Source: Prostheceraeus crozeri (taxonomy: Eukaryota; Platyhelminthes; Polycladida; Euryleptidae). Taken from it: DNA of 64,000 bases. Position numbers and translations under genes: made by a program. The DNA lies in the NCBI GenBank assembly GCA_907163375.1, contig CAJQUW010006790.1, positions 1 through 64,000 of the forward strand. Reading direction: 5' to 3'. Position 1 is the first letter of the stretch. Each line of letters starts with the position of its first letter. Shown piece after piece: positions 1-14,972 of the stretch. A model generated the notes under the pieces. That model was not told the origin of the DNA. It saw only the letters and a list, made by a program, of their open reading frames with translations, and did no database searches.

Positions 1-490
1 AACAAAAAAATAAAAGAAAAATCAAAGATGAAAGGAAAAAGAAAAAGAAGAAAGAAAAGATAAATAATGAAAGAAAAAACTAAAGAAAAAAATAAAGTAG
101 ATAATCAAGAAAAGAAAAGAAAAAAACTGAAAAAATAGCTGAAAATACTGAAACTAACTGAAAGATAACTGAAAACTAGCTAAAAACTAGATGAAAACTA
201 AATGAGAACTGACTGTAAACCAAGTGAGAACTAACTGAAAGCTAACTGAAAACTAACTGAAACTAGCTGAAAACTGACTGAAAACTAACTTAAAACTAAC
301 TGAAAACTAACTGAAAACTAACTGAAAACTAGCTGAAAACTAACTGAAAGCAAACTGAAAACTAACTGGAAGCTATATCTGAAAAACTAACTGGAAGCTA
401 TATCTGAAACTAACCTAACTGAAAATGACTGAGAAAACTAGCTGAAAACTAACTCCAACTAGCGTGAAATCTAACTGAAAACTAACTGAA
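1..490. repeat. A-rich leader and degenerate CTGAAAACTAA tandem repeat
   Basis: Bases 1-130 are purine-rich with almost no C. From about 150 to 487 the sequence is a degenerate tandem array of an 11-bp unit close to CTGAAAACTAA, with variants such as CTGAAAACTAG and CTGGAAGCTATAT. Unit length drifts, so this is an old minisatellite rather than a fresh array. No coding potential is seen. It runs straight into the poly(A) tract. Confidence 0.85.
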
Positions 491-494
491 TAAG

Positions 495-5090
<4,596 letters not shown>

Positions 5091-5405
5091 ATGCAAACCG
5101 TTGTTGAAATCGTAAAAACAGAAGGCCTACCTGGGGCCAGGCGGATATTTTCGGAAATCACGAAGGTGGCAACAATATATTTGACCATTCCAATTACCAC
5201 TTGCACGCCAGAAAGATCCTTCTCTTTGTTGAGGCATATTAAAACATTCCCGAGATCAAGTATGACTCAAAAGAGGTTGAATAATTGCCTTCTTTTGAAA
5301 CATTGCCATGACATTACAGATAATATCTCTACAGAAAAAATTGCGAAGCAAATCATTTCTGGCAAAAGCGAAGATACCAGAGTTGCGTACTTTGGTAAAC
5401 GTTGA
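5091..5405 (+). pseudogene. hAT transposase C-terminal dimerisation fragment
   Basis: An open frame of 104 codons matches the C-terminal dimerisation domain of hAT transposases and their ZMYM1-like relatives. The key stretch is IYLTIPITTCTPERSFSLLR (about residues 30-49), followed by the MTQKRLNNCLLL helix and an R-x-x-YFGK tail, which is the usual end of this family. In the intact enzyme this region dimerises and completes the RNase-H-like fold. Full hAT proteins are 600-800 aa, so only the last sixth survives. The catalytic aspartates and the BED or MYM zinc finger are missing, because the fragment begins exactly where A-rich DNA stops. I infer a truncated relic; the family match is clear but the subfamily is not. 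Confidence 0.8.
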
Positions 5406-6362
5406 TGGATATAAACATTCGTATTTTTGAAATCGATGTGATTTTTTCATAATGCCTTTACCGTATGAATATTTTCATAAATCGACGGGGCTTATCACAG
5501 CTATTAATGATATATCATTACCATTATTATAGCCGACCCTTACATGAAAATGATAACAATAAAAATGTAAATGGTTCATTCAAAATTCTATAAATCTTTA
5601 ATTTATTTGAATTATCATTCCAAATAATCAGTTTATTTACTCTTAGTATTGAGTTTATCAATTAATTCTGAATCAATGCTACTCTACTTAGCTAATATGT
5701 TGTTGTAATGAATGTTGCACGTAAATAGCAGCCTTACAAGCTTAACATGAATAATAGCTCGAATATGTAAAACATTGCTTTATTTCCTTAAGTCAAAAGC
5801 TAATTTCCTCCAACAAAATCATACTTCGTGTAATGACATGAATACTTATTTTGAATATTGTTTAGGTATTTAGCCTATTGATATAATATATTTGACAGAG
5901 AGAAGGAGAAAGGGGAGCCAGAGCGACTAGAAATTGGATGAAGCTCACTTGGATGGAGCCCCCCTCACTTTATTGTTTGTTCCGCCACCGCTAGGGTCCC
6001 CAACAACTGCATACTGCTCTACGTGTCAAATGTGTAGATTGTCACATATTTTTCAACTTTTCCTGTCCTTCGATACTTTTAAGAAATTCAATTAACAAGT
6101 AATTCGCATGTCTTGCCTTCTATTCCCAGAGGATAAGGTAGAGATGCAGTTATATGTTGACCGCTTTTTTCGATACTTTCACATGAATCTGAAAAAAAAC
6201 AAAAAATGCAGAAGTCAGACTTTTATGAGCAACATGTGCGGATAAGATAATGTGATAAATAAGAGTAATAAATAAATTCCACACTTTTCTACATGAATGA
6301 TATAGAAAATTAGGACTCGAACAAGGAATCAATCATGGAAAGCGCAATGTTAAATTATGATA
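5406..6362. other. no gene seen; possible hAT 3' trailer
   Basis: This is AT-rich DNA without a supported gene. A short GC-richer patch near 5935-6010, containing CGCTAGGGTCCCCAACAAC, resembles the end of a hAT element and could be the trailer of the fragment just upstream. No matching 5' terminus is present, so this is inference only. Confidence 0.3.
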
Positions 6363-6656
6363 GTAATAAGCAAAGATCGGCAATGATAAAATGATATCAT
6401 TTTATTTTTGAAAAATGATGTAAAGTGATGTCAAAAAATTTTTGTTGCATTATATTTTCTAATCATAGATTCTTCACATTTTGTATTGAAGTAAATTTAG
6501 TCTCTTTCGTTTGTTCTACCCATGTCCTTCCCCACTGGTTGATTCATGTAGCGAAAAGCAACAGGATATTGTCTGTCAGTCTGTCTATCACACAAATTGT
6601 TAAACAATGCTAGTTTGCATAAAATTTTATAGTTCCGCTTCAACAGCATGTTGTTT

Positions 6657-6994
6657 ATAATATAATTTTCTTTTAATCGAAAAAGCCTTGCTGTTATTTA
6701 TATGGCATTTATTGCCTAAATTTTCGCCTACTCAGGCCGCTTCAGGGGTCAAAAGCAGGATATTCTACAAAATATTATTATTATTATTAGGAGGAAATCT
6801 ATAAGATGTTATGTTGAAATGGTATATACTGTATATACCATTTCAACATAACATCTTATAGATTTCAAATTTTAAGTGTTTGTAGAATATCCTCCTTTTC
6901 ACCCCTGAAGCGGCCTGAGTAGGCGAAAATTTAGGCAGTAAATACCATATAAATAACAGCAAGGCTTTTTCGATTAAAAGAAAGTTATATTACA
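6657..6994. repeat. 335-bp near-perfect palindrome
   Basis: Two arms of about 165 bp pair around a centre at 6830 (GGTATATACTGTATATACC). Matching pairs include ACTCAGGCCGCTTCAGGGGT at 6731 with its complement near 6905, and AATCGAAAAAGCCTTGCTGT at 6675 with its complement near 6953-6973. The main mismatch is an ATT triplet run (6772-6789) on the left side only. There is practically no spacer, so it would form a cruciform. It looks like a foldback MITE nested in the larger 6372-8067 element. Confidence 0.85.
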
Positions 6995-7723
6995 ATGCTA
7001 GTTTAAAAACACTAGTTTGAATTTGCTTTGTCTGACTTGTCTTAGTTTCTATGATACGAGTTTAATATAAGCTTATGAATAAATTATTAGCAACATGTAT
7101 ACGAGGCTTTGAAATTTGGAAATACGAGTACGGTCAAACTTGAACATTTCGGACTTGGATAATTAAGATTCTGGCTAATAAGACCGCCGTTTTCTGTGAT
7201 TAGCTCTACACGTACAGTGCATATCCCATGTATTGGTGGTTACTTCAGACTTCCTATGATTGAACATTGAACTCATTAATAACTGTCTTGATGTTTTTGA
7301 AGTCTTGACAGTAATCTAAATATTTTTAGCCTTTTTTCGTTCTTTAGATACTGTTGGCCTAACCAACTGCATATTGTAGGCATATTTGTAATTCGAATGT
7401 ATATAGCTAAATCAAAATTTACGATATCTAATGTATAAGCCATAGACCCTACCTAAGTTTTGATATACAATACAAGAAGCTTTGCATGACTAAACTGCTT
7501 TATTCGGCCTTCCATTACTTGGAATATATCGATGCTGCATGCAATCTAATCTTAACTTCATTGCTAAGAGCAGTAAAAGTAGCATGGTAGCAGAGTAAAT
7601 CGAAAAATTCGTATGACTAGATCTATTTGCGGTGCAGGCCTACGTAAATTTCACTAAAAATTATACATTTTCATTATAAAAAAATGATGATATAAAATGA
7701 CATCATTTTATGTAATGGATAGA

Positions 7724-7852
7724 GGATGGCTATGCGATTCTCTGGGATGTGGAGAGGGAAATTATTTGATGGATCCCGAGGGCTTAAGCCCGAGGGATGT
7801 ATCAAATAGTTTCACGAGCCATGTCAGAGAATCGTGCAGCTATCCTCTATCC
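7724..7852. repeat. structured hairpin with GGGCTTAAGCCC core
   Basis: Outer arms GGATAGAGGATGGCTATGCG and the complementary CTATCCTCTATCC side enclose inner arms built on ATTTGATGGATCCCGAGGGC, and the centre is CGAGGGCTTAAGCCCGAGG. A further pair, TTATAAAGTATGCCAGATTAT at about 7853 with AATAATCTGGTATACTTTAT at about 7982, extends the fold to roughly 8000. The GC-rich core stands out from the AT-rich surroundings. No coding function is seen. Confidence 0.7.
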
Positions 7853-8076
7853 GTTATAAAGTATGCCAGATTATTAGGACCATAGATGTCCGCGATAAAA
7901 TCCCTCTCTACCAAGATTTTCCCTGGGAACAGATTTTATTAGATATAGAAGGGATTCTGAAATACGATTTTACAACTATGCAATAATCTGGTATACTTTA
8001 TAAAATTCGTAAAATGATATCATTCTATATCATTTTAAAAATAAAATGATATCATTGCCGATCATAGGTAATAAGC

Positions 8077-8764
8077 TGTGTGGTAATCCAAGGAAAATAT
8101 TTTGTTTTCAATAGGTGTTTCAGTGCGTGAGTCAAAGAGGGACTATAGCTATGTCCCCTTTCTTTCTCAAACGTGAGTTGTATTAAATATCAAAATATCA
8201 AGACGCATATTTCTCAAACAGAGAACACGTCACTGTGATGATAGCATGAGGACTGTGACAATGATGAGTATATACAAACTAATGGAAGCGTAAGCAATAA
8301 ATTATGTGATGATATGATGGAATTATACGTGATAGGACACTGGAAGGAGAGGAGTGACATCTTATCATAACACGAATGACATTTGGTCTATCACTGCATG
8401 AATTAATGCATTAGTAAACACATTGGAAATTAACTTGTGAGTCAAAGAAAAAAAATGCTCAAAGATGACCATCAACAATAGGCAACAAAAAATATTGATC
8501 CGCACATGGACATGGACATCATCGAAGAAACGTTCCATGATATATAAATGTGTCATTTAAATACATCGTAGATTACAAATGGACAAAATCGCTCAAATTG
8601 CTCAAATCGCATGATTGGCAAAAACAATTCTCGACCGGCGAATTTGACTTTTCGACTTCACTTAACATGCTTCTCATATCAGAATGCAATGTACATATAT
8701 CATCTTCTTCGCCTTCGCCTAAAGGGCGCGGGGTCGGCGTGGCGGTAGGAATGACTCTATTTTG
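8077..8764. other. no gene seen
   Basis: AT-rich unique-looking DNA. Short open frames here have no recognisable motif. A GC-richer patch at 8708-8750 (GCCTAAAGGGCGCGGGGTCG) adjoins the LINE relic that follows and may belong to it. Confidence 0.4.
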
Positions 8765-9091
8765 ATCGATCACTGGTGTCCTCTTTCAGTTGGTTTCCAA
8801 GTAAATCCTCATTAATAGTGTCCTTCCATCGCTTCTTGGGGCCCGTGTGGCTGCGTGCCTGGCACTTCCAGCTGTATTGCGATTTACATAACGGAGAACG
8901 CCGGAGCACGGGCGACGTGTCCAAAACAGCGGAGCCTGTCTCGCGTAGTTTCTCGGTTGTAGCCGCCACACCATGACAGCTCCACACCTACTCGTTCTGC
9001 ACGTGATTCAGCAGCGCCAATCTTATCGAGAATCGCAGCATGCGCATTTCCATGCACAGTCATGAGCTGCTGTGTTCGTGGACATCATTCG
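8765..9091 (-). pseudogene. decayed LINE ORF2 C-terminus
   Basis: Reading the minus strand in three frames recovers the C-terminal block typical of many non-LTR retrotransposon polyproteins: MEMRMLRFSIRLALLNHVQN, then a K-x-R-E-T-x-LRCFGHVARAP segment, then GPKKRWKDTINEDLL and a DRSK. The corresponding family pattern is R-M-L-R-W, RIRNE, RLRWFGHV, GRPKKRW-x-D. Several frameshifts separate the pieces, so nothing is functional. The reverse transcriptase core lies outside or has been lost. The region is GC-richer than its flanks, as expected for former coding sequence. The clade (RTE-like or another) cannot be fixed from this fragment. Confidence 0.6.
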
Positions 9092-11481
9092 CTTTCATGC
9101 ATCACATTTTGTATATTTTGATCAGGGTGGCCCAGATATAGCTTACTATTTTCAAATCCATTTAACATATGTTATGGTGTATCTATTACATCAAATGAGA
9201 TGTCATTTTAAAATGACAGATATCCAATTTTATATTTTTTTGTTTAATGAAAATAATTTTGCTATTATTGCAGTGACGAAATGGCACCGGGTCTTTGAAT
9301 CTATTTGCTTGAAAGAGACAAAAGATTTAATAAATGAAAGAGAAGGATCGATACTACTTATTTTGAACCCGTAAATGTATAATTTTCATGCATTTTATTA
9401 TAATTGCAAAAATTTTCATTTTTATTTTTGTTTTTTTGTACATGAGTGCTCATGCCTAACCTATTCCATGACCTTCAAAGTGCGATGATGAAATTTGCGT
9501 CTGAATCGATATCAAAAATTGTGTGGACTAGCAACCGACTGTAAATTGATTGGTGCTTTATCATCTCCTTACATTTTATCGACACAATACAAAAGCGATG
9601 TTTTTTATTGGAATAAAGTTTCACCTGACGAAGGAGCCGAGTACAGCTCTGAAATATATTATAACTATGCTCTGTTCTGAAAATGAGAGATAGTCGTTGG
9701 CATTCGCGGCATCCATGCTTATGAATAATGATCTAGATTCATTTCCTCTGATCTTTACAGATTTCTCTATAACAATTTCACGTTCCATGGTGTCTCTTCA
9801 ATTCATATGTGTAATTATTCTATGTGTTCAAATGACTTAAACATGACTTCAATAAAATAAAATGATTACTTCATCGTCGCATCAATTCCAATTGATGGAT
9901 GTAGATCTGAGATTCAAAACATTGTACAGAAGGGATAGTAGAGATTCCATAAGTGCTTGAAAACATTGGAAAGCAGCTTGCTCTTGTCAAAAGGCAACAT
10001 TATCTTATGCGTAATACAGGCTATTGTCAAAATTGTTTCATAAATACATCATTATGCTGCGTGAGGAGAAACAGCTACATTTAGAGCATGGAAAACCATG
10101 TTTTTTTTAAAAAAAAACAACATGTCCTCTTTTTGAACTCAGTATTTCGCATCGTTTCTTTATACTTGATTAAGACATCAGATGTTCCGGCAACTTTAAA
10201 AAAAGCTTTGATGTGTGAAATAAAGCAGCTAAAATGTCCACACACCATCTTATTAGTAAATTTATTGAGTTGCATGTCGATGTCATTGCACTGATATTTG
10301 CTGACAGCTACTTAATTTCTTGAAAGCATTCTAAAGCGTCCCATTCGTTAAAACAAACATCAAAACAATATTTTTTTGACACAATATACACAGCAGAATT
10401 AAAAAATTGTTCTAAATAAGACATTGCGTCCACATTTCTTTATCGTTTTTAGTAGTTTCAAGCAAGACATTGCGTTTTTTCATTATTTTGAGTATCTACT
10501 TAATTGCTATTAGAAATTTGATCCTATTTTGTAAAATACAACATGCAGCAATCGTGCCCTTCATTAATGTGTATATTAGGTACTGAGCACTATTGCACGA
10601 GTGTACAATTAGTGATTATCCAATTCATCTTAACACTGAAAAGAAAGCCAGGAATATGTTGCTAATACAATATTTATTAGCGTGAAAAAGTAAATCTTAT
10701 ATCGAAGTCAACGTTTGAAATTTCTAAAGAAACGAAAAGCTCTCTTTTAGAGCACGCAATTGTTTTTTATTCTACACTCTTTCGTTCTAAAATGCGAACA
10801 AGATGCGTCTCCATGAACGTTTAATCTGCAGTTCCAGGCAACACCAATATTTCTTGATACGAGAGCATCGGCATGCACATTATGTTCTTTACTAGTAACA
10901 TTGATATTGCTCATTCATTACCGATTCGCTATATTGTCGGTGTGGGAAACTGGGTAACTCGAAGTTATAATATATAAAAGGTCGAGAAAAAACAAGCAGA
11001 CAAATTTGATAAAATCACTAAATCAGTTTAGCGATCTTAAATCTTCCCTGTCTACTTCAGAATGTTGAGACTGATCACACATGCTTATCTCAAACATGTT
11101 TAGAAATCAAGAAAACCATGTCCATAGATGTAATTAGAAATTAAAATCCCGAAAACTTGACGCAGCATGTCGAAATAATGAAATATATTTAGTTCTATGC
11201 ATGTGTTGAAAAGTTTATATTGCCATATAGCTCTCAGAGCGCATGAGCATTACTTTTCAGTCCTTGGTCAGCACTGTACAGTCCCTGGTCAACTTTTCAG
11301 TCTTTGTGGTCAACACTTTGCAGTTCGTGAACTTTTGTGCTGCAAACAATATTTTCGTCATGATTTTGTTTTTCCTATGTATTATTTTGATTGTAATTAC
11401 GTTAAATGTCCTTGACAAATGCCTAAATCTAGCATTTGAAACATGGAGCATTACCATGGATTTTTATATAGTATAGTATAT
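9092..11481. other. no gene seen
   Basis: About 2.4 kb of AT-rich DNA without recognisable genes. Open frames of up to 100 codons (for example 9072-9374, which starts at GTG) have no family motif or splice context that supports them. A short A/T palindrome sits at 10085-10130. No further repeats were recognised. Confidence 0.4.
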
Positions 11482-11482
11482 C

Positions 11483-11759
11483 GGGATGAGACACTACCGA
11501 TATCTACATACATTAGTAGTCCTGTTTTGAAGACAGTTGATTGTTAAGTATCACGATTATACTTTCTCTAAGTGACTTTCAAATGTGTTGCCGATGGTTG
11601 TAGCACAAATTGTAGAACAAATAGAAAACAAGATCATATACTATTTCATTTCATTGTTTCCCAAAAGACGCTGAAAGATTCAGGAAAATATTGAATGCAA
11701 AATGTTCGAGAATTTGAAGAGGGAATTTGGAATCACATAATATCAAGAACATCTACTCG
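11483..11759 (+). repeat. left inverted arm of the P-like element, THAP-coding
   Basis: The arm starts GGGATGAGACACTACCGATA and ends at TACTCG. It is almost identical to the complement of 13540-13816; only about three differences are visible. It includes the THAP zinc-finger start and its downstream frameshift. Weak similarity (CATGGATTT) continues outside both arms, so the true ends may lie about 15-30 bp further out. Confidence 0.9.
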
Positions 11760-12418
11760 CATAACAACTTATTAAAATCCGGTGAATTTGTTATTCCTCT
11801 TGCTCTCAGTTGATTCAATTATAGCAACTCCATTCTATGAAAGTTGTCTGATGTCGAGGAACTCTACTATATCGAAAAGTCAAGACAGTTAAAAATGGCA
11901 CATAATTATGTTGAACAACAAAGCTTTGGCTTCAAATGGAATATAGAAAAGTTCAGCTCTTTTAACTCATTCTTTCTTACACGAATTAGCCATTCAAGCA
12001 CTGGAGCAATACAACTTCATTGACATTCTGGTAGCGCTCCAAATTTTCCGTTGTTTTATTGACGTGATTAATGTAAAGACTCCAACGATAGGACTTCATA
12101 AACTAATTGAGCATTCCGATCCTATAAAATTAATTCAGAATTGTAAACTTGACTATCTGGAACGTTTCCTTATTGTCATGCTAGAAGCATGGGTAGTCTC
12201 AAAATCTAGCCTGAGTAGAGAGTCATTTCACGACATGATCCAGTCCACCGAAGCCCTTTGAGTGTAATTAGTGTTTCATATATTTTTGCGGTTCTAAGTA
12301 TGTCCTCTTCGGACAAATTCATTCGAGTGCCGTTTCAGCTGGTATCGACAGTCTTCATGTGGAAAAAATTTGATATCTGTAAAGGATGCAACTGATGCAG
12401 AAAGAGCAAAATATTTCC

Positions 12419-12727
12419 TCTATAATTTTATAGATTGGAAAGAGCCAGGTAAATTGTTAGAATTTATCAATAATTGCTGCAATATATTTCTTTCTCCTAT
12501 TATCCGTAGGTGTCATCAGGCACTTAGTGAAAAACTAACTGCCTGATGATACCTACGGATAATAGGAGAAATATATTGCAGCAATTATTGATGAATTCTA
12601 ACAATTTACCTGGCAGTTAGTGAAAAACTGACTGCCTGATGATACCTACGGATAATAGGAGAAATATATTGCCGCAATTATTGATAAATTCTAACAATTT
12701 ACCTGGCTCTTTCCAATCTATAAAATT
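12419..12727. repeat. foldback insertion with one arm duplicated
   Basis: A forward arm (about 12427-12522, including GCCAGGTAAATTGTTAGAAT) is followed by two successive copies of its complement (about 12537-12613 and 12630-12722). All three share the sequence around CCTACGGATAATAGGAGAAA or its complement. The repeats are joined by CAGTTAGTGAAAAACTGACTG-type mini-palindromes. It interrupts the P-like element. The duplicated arm suggests slippage or template switching in a hairpin. Confidence 0.85.
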
Positions 12728-13539
12728 AAAATGAATAGCCCTGAATATTCCCAATTGATTTCCTTTCTAAGCATTCTGAAGTGTCCCAAAGCTTTGAACG
12801 CTGCTGCTGATCGCTCAGAATCAATTCATTTGGATTTTCTCGAGATTGTTTCAATCATGCCTGAAACCACAAACTCGGACTTAAGAAGAAAGGCATTATG
12901 TAAAGCTTAGATGGATTTATAGTCAGAAAAGTCATCATTAAAAATTGTAGTCCTTCGTATTATTTGACTCAAATCAAGTGAGAAGAGACCTCGTCCGCCA
13001 CTGCTTCAACGTAGATGAGCAGGATTATTTGCTGTATTTCCTCGCGATGACTTGATTGTAACAATAAAAATTGTCTGTGGACATGACCATAAAAGCATGG
13101 AATTCATTGAAAATCTGCATAAAGAAATCCCGAAAAATCCTATCCACGAGAACTAATACAAAGTTTTCAAAAAACTTCTTTGCATTGGTTGGCAAGAATT
13201 TTTATCGCGATGATTTGAAATTGAACATCCATTTCAATATTCTGAACTGAAATGATCTGTCAATTGTTATATGAAAAATTACACATCAGTTTGGAAATCT
13301 GGATGCATAGGCTATCCGTCCAAGTCTGTATTCGAAAGATACAGAAGTCGTCTAGCAAATTCTCATGTATTTTTCTTGAAATAAGCGATCGATTTATACA
13401 AAGTTGTTTGTTAAGAACGGTTGAAATGGATGGAAATTCTACAACTTCAGTCAATTGCGTAATGCACTATCTATCCTCTATCAAAGCCATAAGTAAAGTT
13501 CGTGGAATGATGCAAAGAAAGATTCATGCACTAGATGTA

Positions 13540-13816
13540 CGAGTAGATGTTCTTGATATTATGTGATTCCAAAGTCCCTCTTCAAATTCTCGAATATTTT
13601 GCAGTCAATATTTTCCTGAATCTTTCAGCGTCTTTTGGGAAACAATGAAATGAAATAGTATATGATCTTGTTTTCTATTTGTTCTACAATTTGTGCTACA
13701 ACCATCGGCAACACATTTGAAAGTCACTTAGAGAAAGTATAATCGTGATACTTAACAATCAACTGTCTTCAAAACAGGACTACTAATGTATGTAGATATC
13801 GGTAGTGTCTCATCCC
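13540..13816 (-). repeat. right inverted arm of the P-like element, THAP-coding
   Basis: This is the complement of the left arm and carries the same THAP start on the minus strand. It has the same frameshift after LFHF and the same TGA after SRI, so the damage predates or was copied between the arms. Confidence 0.9.
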
Positions 13817-14171
13817 CAGAAATCCATGCCATAGACTTCTTAATGTATGGCCGACAAATAGGACGCTAAGATATCCAACATATTCCAGATGAAGATGCAT
13901 GCATTGAAATAAATTACCTTCACTCGATTAAAAAGTTCTCTTCATTTTGTGTGGGAGTAAAAAGAAATCTCTCTTATGCAAACTGCCGGGTGAAAAAATC
14001 AACTTTTCAGTCCCTCGGGATGAAAAAGCTAACTTTTCTATGTGAACTCCTATAGAGGACAAATCATAGAAGTCTATAAACAAATTGTGATTAGCCACAA
14101 ACTACCAAGATATTCATATAGTCCCTTGACTTACTCATTCATAGAATTCGCGATGCAACCATCAATTTCAT
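13817..14171. other. no gene seen
   Basis: Short unique-looking spacer between the P-like element and the deleted Crypton copy. It holds a small repeated AACTTTTC motif (13998 and 14031) and nothing else recognisable. Confidence 0.4.
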
Positions 14172-14712
14172 ATTATCAAACTCCCTTCCTATCTCCACTA
14201 TGTTGAACTATATGCGTCTACATTTTTAATGTAGAAAACGGAATTCTATGTAATCAAAATACTGTAATCCAATGGGCTTACGTGCTAACATTTTTTTAAC
14301 CTACAATGCACCCAAATTGCCAGTAAGCTAGATGATATCTTTGGGTATAGATAATAAGCGCTACCCCTTCTATGCCAAATGTTAATTAAATATTCACTTG
14401 AAAATTCAAAAAATGAAGGCAACATATAGAAGAAGTAGATTATAGGTCTTTTGGTTGGTATTGTTAGGAATTGAATGAATTGCAATATTGGAATATTGGA
14501 TCTACTAGGGGACTAGGGATTTGGGAAAGCCAAAAAGCCAACCACGTTGTGTTAATTGTTATATTGTCACGTATCGGTCACTGGTCTCATTGTTCATTGA
14601 CTTTTCTTGATCTGTGTGATATTAGTGACTCCATATGTACTACATAGAAGACATAGAACTCGCTAGCACTCGGCTTCCCCGAGTTACAGACAGTGTAGAA
14701 CAGATGTCGATA
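14172..14712 (-). mobile_element. internally deleted nonautonomous Crypton copy
   Basis: This segment is the reverse complement of both ends of the Crypton unit at 26146-28098, joined together. 14181-14352 matches the 3' flank (27912-28098), for example TATTATCAAACTCCCTTCCT and CAAATTGC. 14360-14712 matches the 5' flank (26146-26490), for example AAAGCCAACCACGTT and GATGTCG. The junction near 14352-14358 skips about 1.4 kb, exactly the part that holds the recombinase gene. It therefore has no protein of its own and could move only if supplied with enzyme in trans. Similarity is high but interrupted by small indels, so the copy is not brand new. Confidence 0.85.
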
Positions 14713-14739
14713 ATGAGCTATAGACATCTGTAAATCACA

Positions 14740-14972
14740 AAATGAAAAGTTGCATTCTTTCGAGAGGAAAGAAACGTTTCCTCCCTTAGCTATCTGTTCA
14801 TCCCTCGCTACGCTCGGGCTGTACAGTAGTGCAGTAGCTGCGGGAGGAAAAGTTGATATTTCCTCTCTCAAGAAAATAGCTATTCCAGTACTCTCAGCGA
14901 TATCGTTGTCTCGATCGCTGCGCTATCTCGACAACGATATTGTTCCTCGTACTGAAAAGTTGACTTTTTAAT
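14740..14972. repeat. cluster of short hairpins
   Basis: Several self-complementary stretches lie close together. ATATCGTTGTC (14901) pairs with GACAACGATAT (14931) around a GCTGCGC loop; CCCTCGCTACGCTCGGGCTG near 14802 forms a tight stem; AAGTTGCATTCTTTCGAGAG and related GAAAAGTTGA motifs flank both sides. It may be a small foldback element adjoining the deleted Crypton copy. No coding function is seen. Confidence 0.55.

Larger units (their letters stand above)
6372..8067. mobile_element. nonautonomous Mutator-like or foldback element, 9-bp direct repeats
   Basis: The two ends are inverted: ATCGGCAATGATAAAATGAT and onward at 6376 pairs with the complement of 8008-8062, sharing GATCGGCAATGA and ATGATATCATTTTATTTTT. 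The flanks carry an exact 9-bp direct repeat GTAATAAGC at 6363-6371 and 8068-8076. A 9-bp duplication with long subterminal inverted repeats is typical of Mutator-like elements. The interior has no transposase; it carries a 335-bp palindrome (6657-6994) and a second hairpin (7724-7852), while 7000-7690 shows nothing recognisable. Copies of the palindrome AAAATGATATCATTTT cluster near both ends. I infer a nonautonomous element; the superfamily assignment is tentative. Confidence 0.6.
11483..13816 (+). mobile_element. degenerate P-element-like (THAP) transposon with long inverted arms
   Basis: Inverted arms of 277 bp (11483-11759 and 13540-13816) enclose a broken transposase. Starting near 11585, each arm reads as a THAP zinc-finger start, with C-x4-C in KCVADGCSTNC followed by LFHF. 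After a frame change it continues FPKDAERFRKILNAKCSRI. The interior carries P-type transposase remnants in shifting frames: DVEELYYIEKSRQLKMAHNY (near 11850), an FIDVINVKTPTIGLHKL block with a DPI (about 12055-12125), and SKYVLFGQI (about 12294), resembling the YVLTGKI motif of P and THAP9 proteins. P transposases act as GTP-dependent DNA transposases with THAP for DNA binding. Many stops and frameshifts mean this copy is dead. Target duplication is not resolved. Confidence 0.6.

Noticed and set aside
9072..9374. 100-codon plus-strand frame
   Set aside because: GTG start, no recognisable domain, and composition typical of AT-rich non-coding DNA.
13252..13566. 104-codon frame running into the right arm of the P-like element
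   Set aside because: It crosses from the decayed interior into the complement of THAP-coding DNA and matches nothing.
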